DNA of 64,000 nt, taken from Rosa chinensis (Eukaryota; Streptophyta; Magnoliopsida; Rosales; Rosaceae). Every line of letters starts with the position of its first letter. Position 1 is the first letter of the stretch. Shown in pieces: positions 45,351-58,355 of the stretch. The stretch covers positions 124,001-188,000 of the forward strand of contig NW_020126832.1 of the NCBI RefSeq assembly GCF_002994745.2, in the 5' to 3' direction. Under the pieces are notes generated by a model. The model was not told the DNA's origin. It ran no database searches and saw nothing but the letters and a program-made list of their open reading frames with translations. The translations under genes were made by a program, and so were the position numbers.

Positions 45351-48300
45351 GGCTAGATTATCCTCTTTACATAGATTAGATTAGATATGTGTTCAAAAGC
45401 AAGTATTAGATGTTTCTTTTGCCATAGATGGTATGAGATATCAATTATACATGCATGGAAACTAAAGATTGTATTAATTCTGTAGAATAATTGTAATTGG
45501 TAGAATTTATATACTTGAACTAGGTTATTGATGTCAATGTCTAAACATCGAGCATAACACATATAACAAGGGTTTATAAATATCAAATATTTCTCAGATA
45601 TAATTTCACTATGCATGAAAATTTTGACTAAAATCACTAAAACTGTATTAAAGTGAAAATTTAGAAGACGTCGATCATATTTAATATCAAAATTTAGTTG
45701 TCTATAAAAGTTCAACGAAATTGCAATCATATTACTAATATTTTAGTTATTGGCCATTGACATATATTGAGATGTTATCAGTAAATTTAAAATTAATAAA
45801 CATGTTGATTTAGTATTTACACAATACATTAAATCTCACTATTTCATATTTTCATACACCAAGAAGCGTTAATTTTGGGGGACAGCAAGACGATAATGTT
45901 GTAAATATTTTGTTTGCTTGTTGTTTTTTTGTATTTTCCATCTAGACTCTATCAACAACAGGTTGTAGACCATGACATTCCAAATAGTGAAGGCTTTGTC
46001 TTGATTTGATTGTCTCTGCTGATTTGTGGAAATGAAGTTTTCGTCTTCTTATAGATATATGGTCTATAGTTCTACTTATTAGAGGCCGCCTAGCTTGTTT
46101 TCACTATTTTTTTTTTCCAATGACAAAAAGATTTGTACATATTTTCATACAGTTTGATATTTCATGCATTTACATTTTTTCTTTGCAAAATTGCCTTTTA
46201 CCAAGTTTTTGAATTTACTATTTTTATGTTTATTTTCTCTGAAAGTTCTAACTAGTCTTGTTGTCTAAGAAAAAAAGATCTAACTAGGCTTTACCAGAGA
46301 TTTATTTACTCTTCAAAACACTAGGCTTTACCAGAGAAGATTCTTATTTCAATGCTTTTGTTTTCTGGTGCGGTATGATTTAAATTGAATCTAGTAATCA
46401 CTTGTACTCTTGTAGTTGCAGTCATAGAAAGAAAGCAAGAAAATTAATGCATTTGTACGTGTTATATATTCTGTCACAAAGAAAAGCTAAAATTTCTGAA
46501 TGAGGGTGACTTGCTAGAGATCCATATCCATCCAATCACAGAAACACGCACCTTCCTTTCTTCTTTAATTCTATATTTCCAAGAAAAAGAAACATCTTTT
46601 TCGGTTTGCTCTATCTTTCTACTCAAGGTGAATGTTTATGGCACTTGTTGTTCCTTAGAAGATAGGTTTAGGTTTGTAAGAAAGTGCAGAACTTGCAAGA
46701 AAGTTGAAATTAATGGCCGGGAAGATAGGTTTAGGTTAGGTTTGCTCATCATGACGATTTTCAATTTCCTGAATCAAAAGGGGTATGGCTATTGTCTGTA
46801 TATGATAGATTCACGATCGAGTTTACATGGAGATGTCCCTTGCACGTGCATGGATCAAAACACGTTCCTACCTGTCATTGAGTCATTTGACGAAGATGAA
46901 CCCAAAGAAACGACGAAACATAAAGGGAATAATCGTCGTCCCAATGAGGCACTGACAGTAGCCTAGGGCATGCAATGCCTCGATCACCATTCACCAAGTG
47001 GGTCTTGTATAACATCATGTAATGATAATGAGGTCGACACTATAAAATGGAATTAACTTCCAACAATGAATAATCGATCAAAGAGGAAAGTTTGGTTAGC
47101 TGGTCTTGGAATGGTAGATGTATAATTGAACTTTTAAGCTTTTTTCTTTTTCTAGTATCTTTTACAGGGTTTGATTTTGTTTGATAAGATCCCTGGAAGC
47201 TGTTTCATCACCATTGTTGGGTAAACTATGTCTCGTTCGGTTGAATTTGAATAAAAGTACTTTACGTATTTGCTGCAAGTGTAATATAAATGGCCAAGCA
47301 CATCTTTTCAATAATCCTTGATAAGTGATTGTGTATTGTTTTGAATTCATGAACGACCTACGGTTTTCTTTGGAATGATGCCATAATGGCATAATGTGAA
47401 TGGATAGCTTAACCAACCAACAAGACCAATCAGTCCACTCCTACGTACTGTTCTTTTTCTTACTATACTATTATTTCTTAAGTAAATGATGCTTCTGATT
47501 CTATCTCTCAAGAGCCAGTATAATACTAGCTAGGTGTTGCTCGATCTTAAATTCTTAATTTGAGTACATATATATATACACAGATATATATTTAATCAGC
47601 TAGCTGGTACTATGTTATCTCCCGCGGTACTTTTTGTGAAAATCATATTAATCAACTAATAATCACGAGCGTTTTCTTGGCAACACAACAGTGAGTAGTG
47701 AATAGAGATTTCACATGTTTTGGAAATAAGATAATCTAGGATATATAGAACCAGTAGTACTTTACATATATATGTATGGAGAGGTAGCTAGCTAGGTTAA
47801 AACTTTGTTGATGAGAAAACTAGCTATGAAGGGATGCGCTGAGAGAAAGCGAGCTGACAAACTAAGGCAGTGAATTTTTGGAAATTTGAGCAGAGTGAGT
47901 CAGTCGTCTGGTTGTGGGCTGACTTTCCTGCTCACCCTTAATCATAATCTAATCATGTTTTTGCTTTCTAACTTGTTTAGCATTTCATCTTTGGATTTTT
48001 CTGTTGAACTCTCTTGCCTTCAGAATATTCTCTCCTTCTCCAACACTACCCCAAATGCTTCAACTTTCAAGACCCACTCTCCCTATGAGATTCCTATTTG
48101 TGTAAACTACTATTAATCAAGCACCTCTCTCTCTTTCTGCCTACTTAATTTGATTATAAAGAACCAAAAGTTGAACCATTCAATCTGGTGTTAGAGAGAA
48201 AACAGATAGACATTTATTCTCTCTTGGTATATGAGTTAGAATAACACATAAATATAGAGAACTTTATTTATGTGTTGTATTGTAGTGTCTAGTGTCTAGT

Positions 48301-48780
48301 GTCTAGTATATGTGAGTTAGGAATAGGAACCATACATCGATGCATATAGCTTAGCTAATATAGGTATTTGAATAGAAGGGTTTGGGAAAAGCAAAATATT
48401 GTCACCAAGGGTATATTTGTTTCAATGGTTTGTCCTTTACTTCTATACCAAGAAGACTGCTAGATTAATCAAGTATTATATGAAATGTGTTTGATGATAG
48501 ATGACCAATATATATTTCAAACCTGCCTTCGAAGTAGACTCTAATTTCAAGGCCTGGACAATGTCCCCAACTTCAACCAAACATCCCAAGAAACTTATTT
48601 ATTCATGTGAAATTACAGTAGACGTGATTATTATTATTATTATTATTTTGTTTAGCAGTGCTCAGCAGTCCTAATTAGTTTTGCATGGAATGCATATTTG
48701 CCTATTTGGGATCAAATCTGTTTCAGGTAGCATATGAAATAGCAACTTGCAGTCTTGAACCCTAGCATATATGCGTATTT

Positions 48781-48811
<31 letters not shown>

Positions 48812-49467
48812 ATAATAAGTGTGAGGCATTATAAACCAAAAAAAGATTTTTGAATTTCAGAGAGGAGAATGCTTTTAACTTTTGAATAAAAATTCCAAAG
48901 GAGAGCAGATTGGATCTGTAGGAATCCATATTGCAGAAACCCACATGCTTTTGGTTTATTAAAAGTTGAAGATATACACCTTTTACTAACAAGGTATTTT
49001 ACAATTGCATTTTCTCTTCCTTTTTCTTTACTTTATCCTGATCTGCCATACACGTGGCAGAATCTTATGAGGCGCAGTCACACTGCATTGGGCACAACCT
49101 TCTTTAGTTAAAGTACTGGCATGAATATCCTTTTGGATTTTCAAAACCCGCTACTTCATATTGAAAGTAAGATTAAGTGAACAAAATAACTCACGCCAGA
49201 AGAAATAACGATGGATAAAAGTGTTTGCGGAAAATCAGAACAGGCAATGCTTCGTGTGGCATATATCAAGATTCCTAGAAGTGTTGTTAAGGAAGAATAG
49301 ACATGCTCGGAATAAGAACAAGAAGCTAGCTCCAAGCATTTGGAATCAGGGGAAAGCACTGCAAATAGGAGCATTTAGAATTGTGAAGGAAAAATCCTCA
49401 CTAGAAACATGAAAAAGATGTGACCCCCCCAAGGTTGAGGTGCATTGGCATAATTCCTATTTCCTTT
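45351..49467. other. No gene recognised
   Basis: AT-rich intergenic sequence. The longest ORF (46511-46966, plus, 151 codons) contains an imperfect internal duplication (GAAGATAGGTTTAGGTT near 46659 and 46723) and no known motif; I do not call it a gene. Microsatellites: (ATT)n at 48628-48650 and (AT)n at 48783-48810, plus three copies of GTGTCTA near 48283-48305. Confidence 0.4.
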
Positions 49468-49516
49468 AACCACTAAACAATCCTTTCAAAAAAAAAAAAA
49501 AAAAACCACTAAACAA
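49468..49516 (+). mobile_element. Minimal poly(A) retroposition scar
   Basis: AACCACTAAACAA at 49468-49480 is repeated at 49504-49516. Between them lie only TCCTTTC and a run of A. This is what an extremely 5'-truncated LINE or SINE insertion leaves: target duplication, a few 3'-end bases and the tail. The LINE at 4799-6662 ends TTTTTTCCTC before its tail, comparable but not identical. Confidence 0.72.
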
Positions 49517-50268
49517 CTGCATATATGCAACGTACTCCCAATCTCTTTCATTCGCCTTTCTACGATTCTCACCATAATCACCCCACCAGAAAATCACATA
49601 TCTATGTAACAACCTATTGAAGTTGATTTCATTAATAAATAAAACGCAAGTTTGGTTCCGTTCTTATGAGTTTGAGCTTCGCATCAGTAATGAAATATTT
49701 GGTTCTCCTTCTTTAACATTAGGTTTTCTATTGTCAAGCTATTTTCTTGTCGGCCCAATACGATTGTGATTCTTTTGGTGTAAATCATTCCATGTATAGT
49801 AGCTATTCTTCTTCTTCTTCTTCATTTTTTTTTTTTTTTTTACATTTCCTTCTTAACTTGGCTTTGGCCTAAAAGGAACATGTGTGTGTGTATTGTTGGT
49901 TGAGAAACCACTATTGTAACCTTATTCTAAGGTAACATTACGCAATTTTGTGGTTGATGTATTAAGAGCTAAAAATTCGGCATTTCAGTATACCTTATAT
50001 ATATAGGTAGTTTTTCTCACTATATGCATCTCAATTATTTATACCAACAATATAGAAGAAAACTAATCCGTAAATTTATACCTCTTACTTAGGTACATAT
50101 CTCAATTATAGTGATTGAAGAACATTAATCCGTAAACATATATATCTTACTTAGGTACTTATTTCTTACTTATGGTATACCTACAATAGAAAAAAGTTAA
50201 TCCATATATCTCTTACTTTGTATATATCTCGACTATTTATACCTACAATAGAAGAAATATAATCGTAA

Positions 50269-50370
50269 GAGCATCTTTAGCAATGCAAGCCATTTTAAAG
50301 TCAAATATGTCTATATTAGTGCTCTCTAAATAGCTAAATAACCAAAATAGAAAGTCTGCTAAATATGCTC
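50269..50370. mobile_element. Short Tourist-like MITE, 102 bp
   Basis: GAGCATCTTTAGCAATGC at the left and the complement of GAGCATATTTAGCAGAC at the right are flanked by TAA (50266-50268, 50371-50373). Same family as the 373-bp copy at 8314-8686, with an internal deletion. Confidence 0.85.
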
Positions 50371-50373
50371 TAA

Positions 50374-50712
50374 ACTTATATCTCTTACTAGGTACATATC
50401 TCGATTATAGCTAGTAATCAAAGAACAATATCCGTAAATGTATATCTCTTACTTAGGTATGTATATCTTATTTATGGTATACCTACAATAGAGGAAATCC
50501 TTAAATTTATATCTCTTACTTAGGTTATACGTATCTTTTAGCTAGAATGTTTTGATGAACTTTTTTTGTACTTCTAGTTAGGTTGATTTTCCATCTCTAT
50601 TTGCTAATTTTATAATACTAATTATGTTTTGAATTCCCTTTGAATTATTGCAGGTTAATCATGCGTTCAAAATTCAAATTGAAAAAAAATGCTAAAAATA
50701 ATTAATTGTTTC
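50374..50712. other. No gene recognised
   Basis: AT-rich sequence. Both sides of the MITE (about 50010-50530) contain several related phrases such as ATATCTCTTACTTAGGT, an irregular old tandem repeat of about 60-70 bp. Confidence 0.5.
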
Positions 50713-50930
50713 TGTTCAAGGAAAACCTAATTTGTGTTTAGCCCAGACTCTAGGTTACTTGATCTAGTGGTAATAGGATTCAATTAGAAGGATCTAGAAT
50801 CCTAATCAATGTAGAATTACTTTCCTTGTATGATTGAGATTCTATGCATTGTAATCCTCTATATAAAGAGGCCCCTATTATCAATGAGAAAACACAGCAA
50901 ATTTCTCTCAAATTCAGTTTCTCTATAACA
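50713..50930 (+). repeat. Copia C 5' LTR
   Basis: 218 bp with CTCTATATAAAGAGG at about 50858-50872 as the likely TATA box of the element promoter. Confidence 0.93.
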
Positions 50931-51089
50931 CGTTATCAGCACGAGCCTCTAACCCTGAAACCCTAATTTCGTAGCCCTCAAATCCTGCAACCACGCCCCA
51001 CATATCGAAGCCCTAATCCAAGGAGCTCAGAACCGGCGGCGGAACCACCGGAACCTGCCGGAAACCCCTGAACAGGCCGTCGGAAAAAT

Positions 51090-51375
51090 TGGACCGGTCT
51101 CTGCCCCTGCCGAGTGCTGCCGAGTACCTGCGCGCATCTGCCGAGTAGCTGCCGAGCCCCTGCCGAGACTTGCCAAGTGCCTGCGCGCATCTGCGAAGCG
51201 TCTGCGAGCCCTGCCGAGTGCTGTCGACATCTGCCGAGAGCCCCTGCAAGCACCTGCCGAGACCTGCCGAGAGCCCCTGCAAGCACCTGCCGAGAGCTGC
51301 CGACATCTGCCGAAGCCCCTGCAGACCCCCTGCGACATCTGCCGACAGCCCATGCACGAGCCTGCACAGCCTCCG
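51090..51375. repeat. GC-rich CTGCCGAG-type repeats in the Copia C leader
   Basis: Variants of CTGCCGAG, CTGCGCGCATCTGC and GAGCCCCTGCAAGCACCTGC are repeated irregularly. The block GAGAGCCCCTGCAAGCACCT occurs twice (about 51236 and 51269). All six frames are partly open here because of base composition, so I do not call ORFs. Confidence 0.8.
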
Positions 51376-51867
51376 CACACCTCCTCCGCATACCAATCTC
51401 CGGCCACTTTTCCGGCGACCTCCGTGACCTTTTTCCGGCCATCTACAGTAGCTTTTTCCGGTCAAGATTTCCGGCTATTTTCAAGGTAAACTTTTCTAAA
51501 AGTTCACGTTTTTGAAGTTTTCTTTCTTTCTTTTCTTCTTTTCTCGGGAATTGCAACCTCCTTTCTTCTACCCCCTTTCTTCTTCATAGGGGAGACCAAA
51601 AGCCGAACTGTGGGGTTCGTGCTCACTCCAAGCTTAGAGCTTGTAGTGTCCTCCAAACTTAGAGTTTGTTGAGAAGAAAACGATCGACCACATACATCGT
51701 CGTTTCGATCTAATCCAAAACCCCTCTTGGAATCGGATTTTCTTGAAGCGACTACGCTCAGAAAAATCCCTAATTTCTTGGAAGCGACTACGCTCAGAAA
51801 TTATATAGTTTTTCGTGGTAGCCTTTTTCGCTCCGAAACTAACCCTATTTTCTTGTTGTTTTTCAGG

Positions 51868-52974
51868 ATGAGTAACCTGAACAAGTTGAGCTTCGCTCCA
51901 CTAGAGACAACAGGCTCTGGATACCACAAGTGGGTCCGTGATGTGCGCCAGCATCTTAAGGCTGATGGGATCCTGAGTACGATCCAAGAGCCAAGTCAGG
52001 ACGTACGTACTCCTCAACAAGCTGCTGCTTTTGAAGAAATAGAGCTACGAGAGAGGCGAATGAAGCTAAAGCCATCATTCTCATGACAAGGCACATGAAT
52101 GACGCACTCCAAAATGAGTACCTCAATGAGGAAGACCCAAGAAAACTATGGGTGGAACTCGAGCAGCGTTTTGGCAACGTCCGTGATTCCCTGCTTCCAG
52201 ACTTAGAAGTGAGATGGCATAGCCTCCGCTTCTGTGATTTCAAGTCTGTACTTGACTACAATTCAGAAGCACTTCGTATCAAGTCTATGATGGAATTCTG
52301 TGGGCAGAACATCACTGATACAAATGTTGATCGAGAAGACTCTCTCCACCGTCCCCGTCTCTGCATTGATGATAGCCAAAAACTATCAGATTGATGTCAA
52401 TGCTAGAAGCATCACAAGATTCATGAGCTAATTGGTGCATGAACGTAGCTGAAAAGCACGACAACATACTTGTGAAGAACTACAACTCTAGACCCGTGGG
52501 AACCAAGTCAATTCCGGAGTCTAATTATAGTTGCTCCCCCAAGGGAGGATATAAGGAGCGAAACCCTAAGAATAGGGATAATTCTGGACGTTCTGGTCCA
52601 TATTCTCGCCCTAAAGAGGAAGGAATCGCCAAGATAGGAGTGCACGGAACCGTGGAGGTAAACGTGTGAAGAGAGGGAGAGGCCAAGCCTCCGGTTATGG
52701 TGGTAACGCCACCAAAGGCAATAACCTTCTACAAAATGCCCCCAGAGCGTCTCGATCAAGGGAATCTGACCATAATGATGCTTGTCTCAGATGTGGATTA
52801 AGTGGACATTGGGCAAAGAAGTGTACTGCATCCCAGAATTTTGCAAACGCATACAAGATGTATCGTGAAGCAAGGGAGACACATTACATGGAACAAGAAT
52901 ATCAAGATGGAAATCTCGATCTAAGGGTGGAAGACTACAAGGATCAAGACCCAGAAACTGGCGATTTTGATTAA
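51868..52974 (+). pseudogene. Copia C gag
   Basis: Starts MSNLNKLSFAPLETTGSGYH in the usual Copia gag form, continues with WVRDVRQHLKADGIL, then changes frame near 52040-52085 into MTRHMNDALQNEYLNEEDPR, WVELEQRFGNVRDS and SEALRIKSMMEFCGQ. A further frame change leads to the CCHC zinc knuckle CLRCGLSGHWAKKC at about 52777-52818. The knuckle would bind element RNA. Several breaks make the ORF inactive as it stands. Confidence 0.88.
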
Positions 52975-53329
52975 GTCTTTTTATTTTCCAAGAGATGTAG
53001 GTAATTGCCATATTACTTTTGTAGTAGATGCCAATGATATTAGTCTTTCTTCAAAGTAGGCGTACTCAATGTAAAAGTGATGTCTAGAAAGGTTTTGAGA
53101 TAAGTGGTTCTTAAGCGAGCTTTGGTCCACCGAAATCTCTCTACTTAACTGGTCACATTTACATTGGAATTACTGAAAGAAGATAGGCAACTACCATTGT
53201 TTTGCATTAACTAGTTTATTGGATTAGATTTCCTTTGGTTATGAGAAACGATGATGTAATTCCATTTGGCTTATTAATAAAAGTTGAGTTCTTTCTTTAT
53301 GACTCCTTTTTATTACGAGCTTTTCTTTA

Positions 53330-54920
53330 GGAATGGATGAACTTCAATGTCTTGCGGATAGTGCGACTACGCCACACCTTCTACGACATAGGCAATTATT
53401 CTTAGAGATGTTGCCTACATATTCATCTGTGACTACGATGGCTGGGCCATCAAGTTTAGTTCAAGGACATGGAATGGCCAATTCCTTTTGCCTAATGGCA
53501 CCTTGATTAAAGTCACTGAAGCTCTCTACGCTCCTAAGGCAAATCGGACCTTATTGAGTTTTAAAGATATTAGAGCCAACGGATTCCATGCGGAAATGCA
53601 TAGTGAGAACGGAATAGAATTTTTGCATTACCTCTAATGATTGTGGAAGAAAGCGCATCTTAGAGAAGCTTATGTGTCAATCTAGTGGACTTTATGTCAC
53701 TACAATTCGACCCATTGAATCCAATAATGTCATAAGAGAAGATCTCTTGGATTCAGACACATATTGGCTTTGGCATGACCGCTAGGACATCCTGGTCGTG
53801 ATATGATGCTCTGTATACTAAAGACTTCACACGGACATCCATTCTTCAGAGTGAGAAGAACCAAGAATCGAAAATTGATTCTAGGACTTAGCAGACTGCA
53901 ATAATTGCAGCATCTGGATCTGCAGCTGTCTTGGGCGCCATAGGCGCCCACGTCCCATGTGATGACGCCATTAATGGCGCAACCATGAGCATGACGCCAT
54001 TGTTGTTCCTCCTAGTAGCCATGACGCTACGCACACCACTTTCCATTGCTCTAACGCCATAATGGGAGATGTAGTCACACACTTTGCTCTAATAGCGCTA
54101 CGGACGCTCAGGCCCAACCAAAATCCTCATTGGTTACTTCTAAGGCCCTCGCTCTTTCTGCAAAGCCTGTTCCTTCGGGAAATTAGGACCGAGACCTCCT
54201 ACGCAAAGGATCCCAAAATACTTATTCCGTTCTTACAAAGAATCAAGGGGATATCTGTGGACCAATTCAAACCATCATGCGGACCTTTTAAATACTTTAT
54301 GGTATCGGTTGTGCGTCGACCGCTGGTCACATGTCGCGTTATTGTCCACTCGAATGCTGCTTATGCCAAACTCTCGCCCAGATTATCCGTCTACGGCTCA
54401 CTACCCTGACCACCCTATTAAGTGATCGACTTGTAATGCTGCGGAGTTTACATCGAAAACATTCGATGACTATTGCATGTCACTGATGATTGATGTAGAG
54501 CATCCAGTTCCCATGTTCATACCCAAATGGCTCTCAGAAGCCGCTATCAAACGACTACAGATGATATGCACGGACATTGTATGCACACCAATCTCCCTGT
54601 TTCTGCTGGGATATGCAATATTGCATGCAGCGACGCTAATTCGTCTATGACCCACTGCCACTCAATCTTACTCTGCGTTACCAGCTAGTGACTGGTACGA
54701 GCCTGTATCTCGCACTTACGCATTTTTGGGTGTGCCATTTATGTGCCTATTACGCCGCCACAACGTACTAAGATGGGACCACAACGACGAATGGGCATTT
54801 ATGTTGGATATGAATCTCCAACGAATCGTCCGGTACCTTGAACCCTTGACAGGCGATCTCTTTACCGCTAGAATTGAGATTGTCACTTTGATGAGACAGT
54901 CTCCAGCCGTTAGGGGGAGA
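53330..54920 (+). pseudogene. Copia C protease-integrase region, decayed
   Basis: Protease-region text (LADSATTPHLL type) is near 53345-53380. The pre-integrase part is visible as WLWHDR followed by a stop and GHPGRDMM in a shifted frame (about 53765-53805). Integrase text is seen as SYAKDPKILIPFLQRIKG and CGPFKYFMVS (about 54198-54305), and NLQRIVRYLEPLTGDLFTAR near 54800-54870 is the typical end of this region. Multiple stops and frameshifts. A cluster of GACGCCAT and GGCGC words lies at 53930-54065. Confidence 0.78.
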
Positions 54921-55366
54921 TAAGAACACAGATATTCAACAGAACGACAGGAATTGTTCTGTCCCCCACTATGTCTCATCTCATCCCCGTACCGCACAAT
55001 CCGAACTTGAAGTCGAAGAATATCAGCTCCAGAACGTACCAGACACTCTGCCTGATGCGTTTTCTGATGTTGCCAAAGTGACGAGATCACACATACCTGC
55101 TGCAAACGTGCCTGCAAGGATAGATGTCTCAAATACTGGACATCACGCCACTCCTGTCACACCAGGAGATGGCGCCGTTGCCCAACATGGCAATGATGTG
55201 GCATCTATGGCCGCAGGTCCCGCAAGAAGCGCGGTAGACCAATTGGTTCGAAGGATACTCGCCCTAGAAAGAGAGCGAATGAGGCACAAACAAATCCTTT
55301 GATCATCGATACTCAAAATCCGTCCCATGAGAATGTTCCGGATTATGGTTATGTCCAGAGACATCA

Positions 55367-56422
55367 TTGGGGGACGCCTCAATGTCAGAACCTATCCCTG
55401 AGAACGTAGAGATCTCTGTTAATTACACTAGTGTACATGGGACGTGGGAAAGAAACTCCATCATCATTGATGATGTATTCGCGTATTCAGTGGCGCGTGA
55501 GATTATTGAGACCGATGACATCGAACCACGCTCCGTTGATGAATGCCAACGTAGAGCCGATTGGCCAAAGTGGAAAGATGCGATCCAGGCAGAACTTGAT
55601 TCTCTAGCGAAAAGAAAGGTATTTGGACCAGTTGTGCCAATACCGCCCAACACCAAACCAGTTGGTCACAAATGGGTATTCGTTAGAAAGCGTAATGAGA
55701 AAAACGAGATTGTAAGGTACAAAGCTCGCCTTGTGGCGCAAGGTTTCTCACAACGCCCTGGAATCGACTACGAGGAGACCTATTCTCCCGTAATGGACGT
55801 CATTACGTTCCGCTACCTTGTCAGTTTGGTAGTTTTGAAAAACTGAACATGCAGCTTATGGATGTGGTTACTGCGTATCTATATGGGGATCTAGATACAG
55901 AGATATACATGAAGATTCCAGACGGAATTCAGTTACCCAAATCAAGTGGCTCTAAACCACGGAGCGTTTGCGATTAGATTGAAACGCTCACTATATGGAT
56001 TGAAACAATCCGGACGGATGTGGTATAACCGTCTAAGTGACTACTTGATTGGAAAGGGATATGTCAACAATGAACTATGCCCATGTGTGTTCATAAAAAG
56101 GACAAGTTCCGGATTTGCAATAGTAGCGGTTTATGTTGATGACATGAACATAATTGGCACCCTTAAAGAGTTAAGGGAAACCGCTGAACACTTGAAATCC
56201 GAGTTTGAGATGAAAGATCTTGGGAAAACACGGTTTTGCCTCGGTTTAGAACTTGAGCACCGTAGAGATGGTATCCTGATTCATCAATCAGCTTATACCC
56301 AAAAGATGCTTAGGCGTTTCAACACTGATAAGATTAAGCCTTCAAGCACCCCAATGGTCGTCCGTAGTCTTGATCCAAAGAAGGATCAATTTCGTCCAAA
56401 AGATGACGACGAAGAGTGCTAG
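55367..56422 (+). pseudogene. Copia C reverse transcriptase
   Basis: First part (to 55846): WPKWKDAIQAELDSLAKRKV, KPVGHKWVFVRKRNEKNEI and RYKARLVAQGFSQRPGIDYE. A frame change near 55840-55850 leads through MDVVTAYLYG-type text to IRLKRSLYGLKQSGRMWYNR and the catalytic VAVYVDDMNIIG (about 56129-56164), then EFEMKDLGKTRFCLGLELEH. The catalytic aspartates are present; the indels prevent a continuous protein. Confidence 0.9.
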
Positions 56423-56429
56423 AGGCGGA

Positions 56430-57205
56430 AGTGCCCTACCTAAGTGCAATAGGCGCATTATTGTACTTAGCACAATGCACAAGACCGGATATCTCATTCG
56501 TGTGAACTTGCTAGCTAGATATAGCTCTGCGCCAACACGACGCCATTGGACTGGTGTTAAAGATATCTTTCGATACCTAAGTGGTACGATCGATATGGGC
56601 TTGTTCTATCCCTATAGAGAGATGATGGATTCGGACCCATCAATCAGGGACGCACACATGGTGGACTGCGTTCCCTTCCCCAATCCCAAAACGATATAAG
56701 TGTTTTGGAAGGTTTTGCTGATGCTGGGTACCTCTCTGACCCACACAAAGGTCGCTCCCAAACTGGTTATGTTTTCACCATGGGAAAGACCGCGATATCT
56801 TGGAGGTCTACAAAGCAGACCTTAGTCGCTACCTCTTCGAATCATGCAGAGATTATTGCTCTTCACGAAGCAGTTCGTGAATGTATATGGCTTCGATCCA
56901 TAGTTACGCATGTTCGAAGCAATTGTGGTTTGAAGTCTACCACAGATGAGCCAACGAGCATTTATGAGGATAATGCTGCTTGCATTGAACAAATGAAGCA
57001 AGGCTACATCAAAGGCGACAACACCAAGCATATATCCCTAAATTCTTCTACAATCAGCAACAACAGAAGCTCCTCAAGATCAAAGTGAACCAGGTTCGAT
57101 CTGAGGACAATGTGGCAGACTTGTTTACTAAGTCATTGCCCAAATCCACGTTCGAGAAACATGTGGCAAGAATTGGCTTGCGGAAATTATCTGAACTCCC
57201 ATGAT
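56430..57205 (+). pseudogene. Copia C RNase H
   Basis: Begins with text of the RT-RNase H connection (YLSAIGALLYLAQCTRPDIS type, about 56432-56490). RNase H follows at 56705-57088 with GFADAGYLSDPHKGRSQTGY, TLVATSSNHAEIIALHEAV and IYEDNAACIEQMKQGYIKG. After a frame change near 57045, DNVADLFTKSLPKSTFEKH is readable (about 57103-57160). One or two indels break it. Confidence 0.88.
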
Positions 57206-57381
57206 CGTAGTCATCAGGGGAGGCGCAGACATCAGGGGGAGATGTCTACATGTTCGTCACGAATGTTGTGCTCTTTTTCCCTTCGACCGAGGTTATTTTT
57301 GTCCCACTGGGTTTTTGTTACTCGGCAAGGTTTTTAATGAGGCAACGAGAGAAGCACCGCGTTTGGGCAACACAAGGGGAG

Positions 57382-57599
57382 TGTTCAAGGAAAACCTAAT
57401 TTGTGTTTAGCCCAAACTCTAGGTTACTTGATCTAGTGGTAATAGGATTTGATTAGAAGGATCTAGAATCCTAATCAATGTAGAATTACTTTCCTTGTAT
57501 GATTGAGATTCTATGCATTGTAATCCTCTATATAAAGAGGCCCCTATTATCAATGAGAATACACAGCAAATTTCTCTCAAATTCAGTTTCTCTACAACA
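57382..57599 (+). repeat. Copia C 3' LTR
   Basis: 218 bp, equal in length to the 5' LTR, directly after the polypurine tract. Confidence 0.93.
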
Positions 57600-57604
57600 G
57601 TTTC

Positions 57605-58355
57605 TACATTTAACTCAAGGGGAAAAATGGGCATGAAAATATAATGACAATAGTCAATGGACCATTCATAGATTGAAAATGAAAATGGCATGACTCATTC
57701 ATGGACTGATAATAAAATTACCTATGGACGATCCATTAAGACGAAATGAAATTGGACTTAAATTCAAAAACCTCTTATAATTTTTTTTTTTTTTTGAGAG
57801 ATCATACTGAATGAGTGTATGAAAAGAGTCATCACTGATTAAAGAAAGAGACTTCTTTAGATAGTTATCTTTCTCAAGTGTAATTTGTGTCCACTTAAAA
57901 AGTAAAATACACTCTGATTATCGAAAATCCTAATATATTATGCACATAATTTATCTTATATTATGCACATAATTTATCTTAGTTTCAAGCAATGCATATT
58001 TGACAAGTGGTAGATATATGGTTGCTTATCTTGGAAAGTACATTTAACATTGATGAAACCAACAAAGTAAATGTATGATGCTATTACCACTTGTAAATGC
58101 ATGAAAATTTACTTAAAATTCGTAAAGCACGTACACATTATCCTGAGTGACCAACCACTGAAACCCACTACAGCTACATGCCATCACGCCTTTTGTTACC
58201 ACCATCTGTCATGTCATCTTTTGTTAAGGAGATGAGAAGCCTAACAATTCAAAGAAAAAGCTCCTGAAGCAACCGACTAAAAAGTTATCCCTTGCAATGA
58301 TTCTTCATTCCATGCGAAAAGTAGTCGTTGTACTCGTACCAAACTTACATAACAC
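57605..58355. other. No gene recognised
   Basis: AT-rich sequence with a perfect 24-bp tandem duplication (TATTATGCACATAATTTATC core) at about 57937-57982. Confidence 0.45.

Larger units (their letters stand above)
50713..57599 (+). mobile_element. Ty1/Copia element C
   Basis: LTRs of exactly 218 bp (50713-50930 and 57382-57599) start TGTTCAAGG and end with AACA; only a handful of substitutions separate them. Target duplication GTTTC is at 50708-50712 and 57600-57604. The primer-binding site CGTTATCAGCACGAG adjoins the left LTR (50931-50945) and the polypurine tract CACAAGGGGAG the right one (57371-57381). Interior order: a GC-rich repetitive leader, gag, protease/integrase, RT, RNase H. Each domain is recognisable but broken by stops and frameshifts. 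Confidence 0.93.

Noticed and set aside
46511..46966. 151-codon ORF on the plus strand
   Set aside because: Contains an internal DNA duplication and no recognisable motif; isolated in AT-rich intergenic DNA.
51013..51515. Overlapping ORFs of 85-154 codons on both strands
   Set aside because: Open on several frames because of GC-rich repeats in the Copia C leader.
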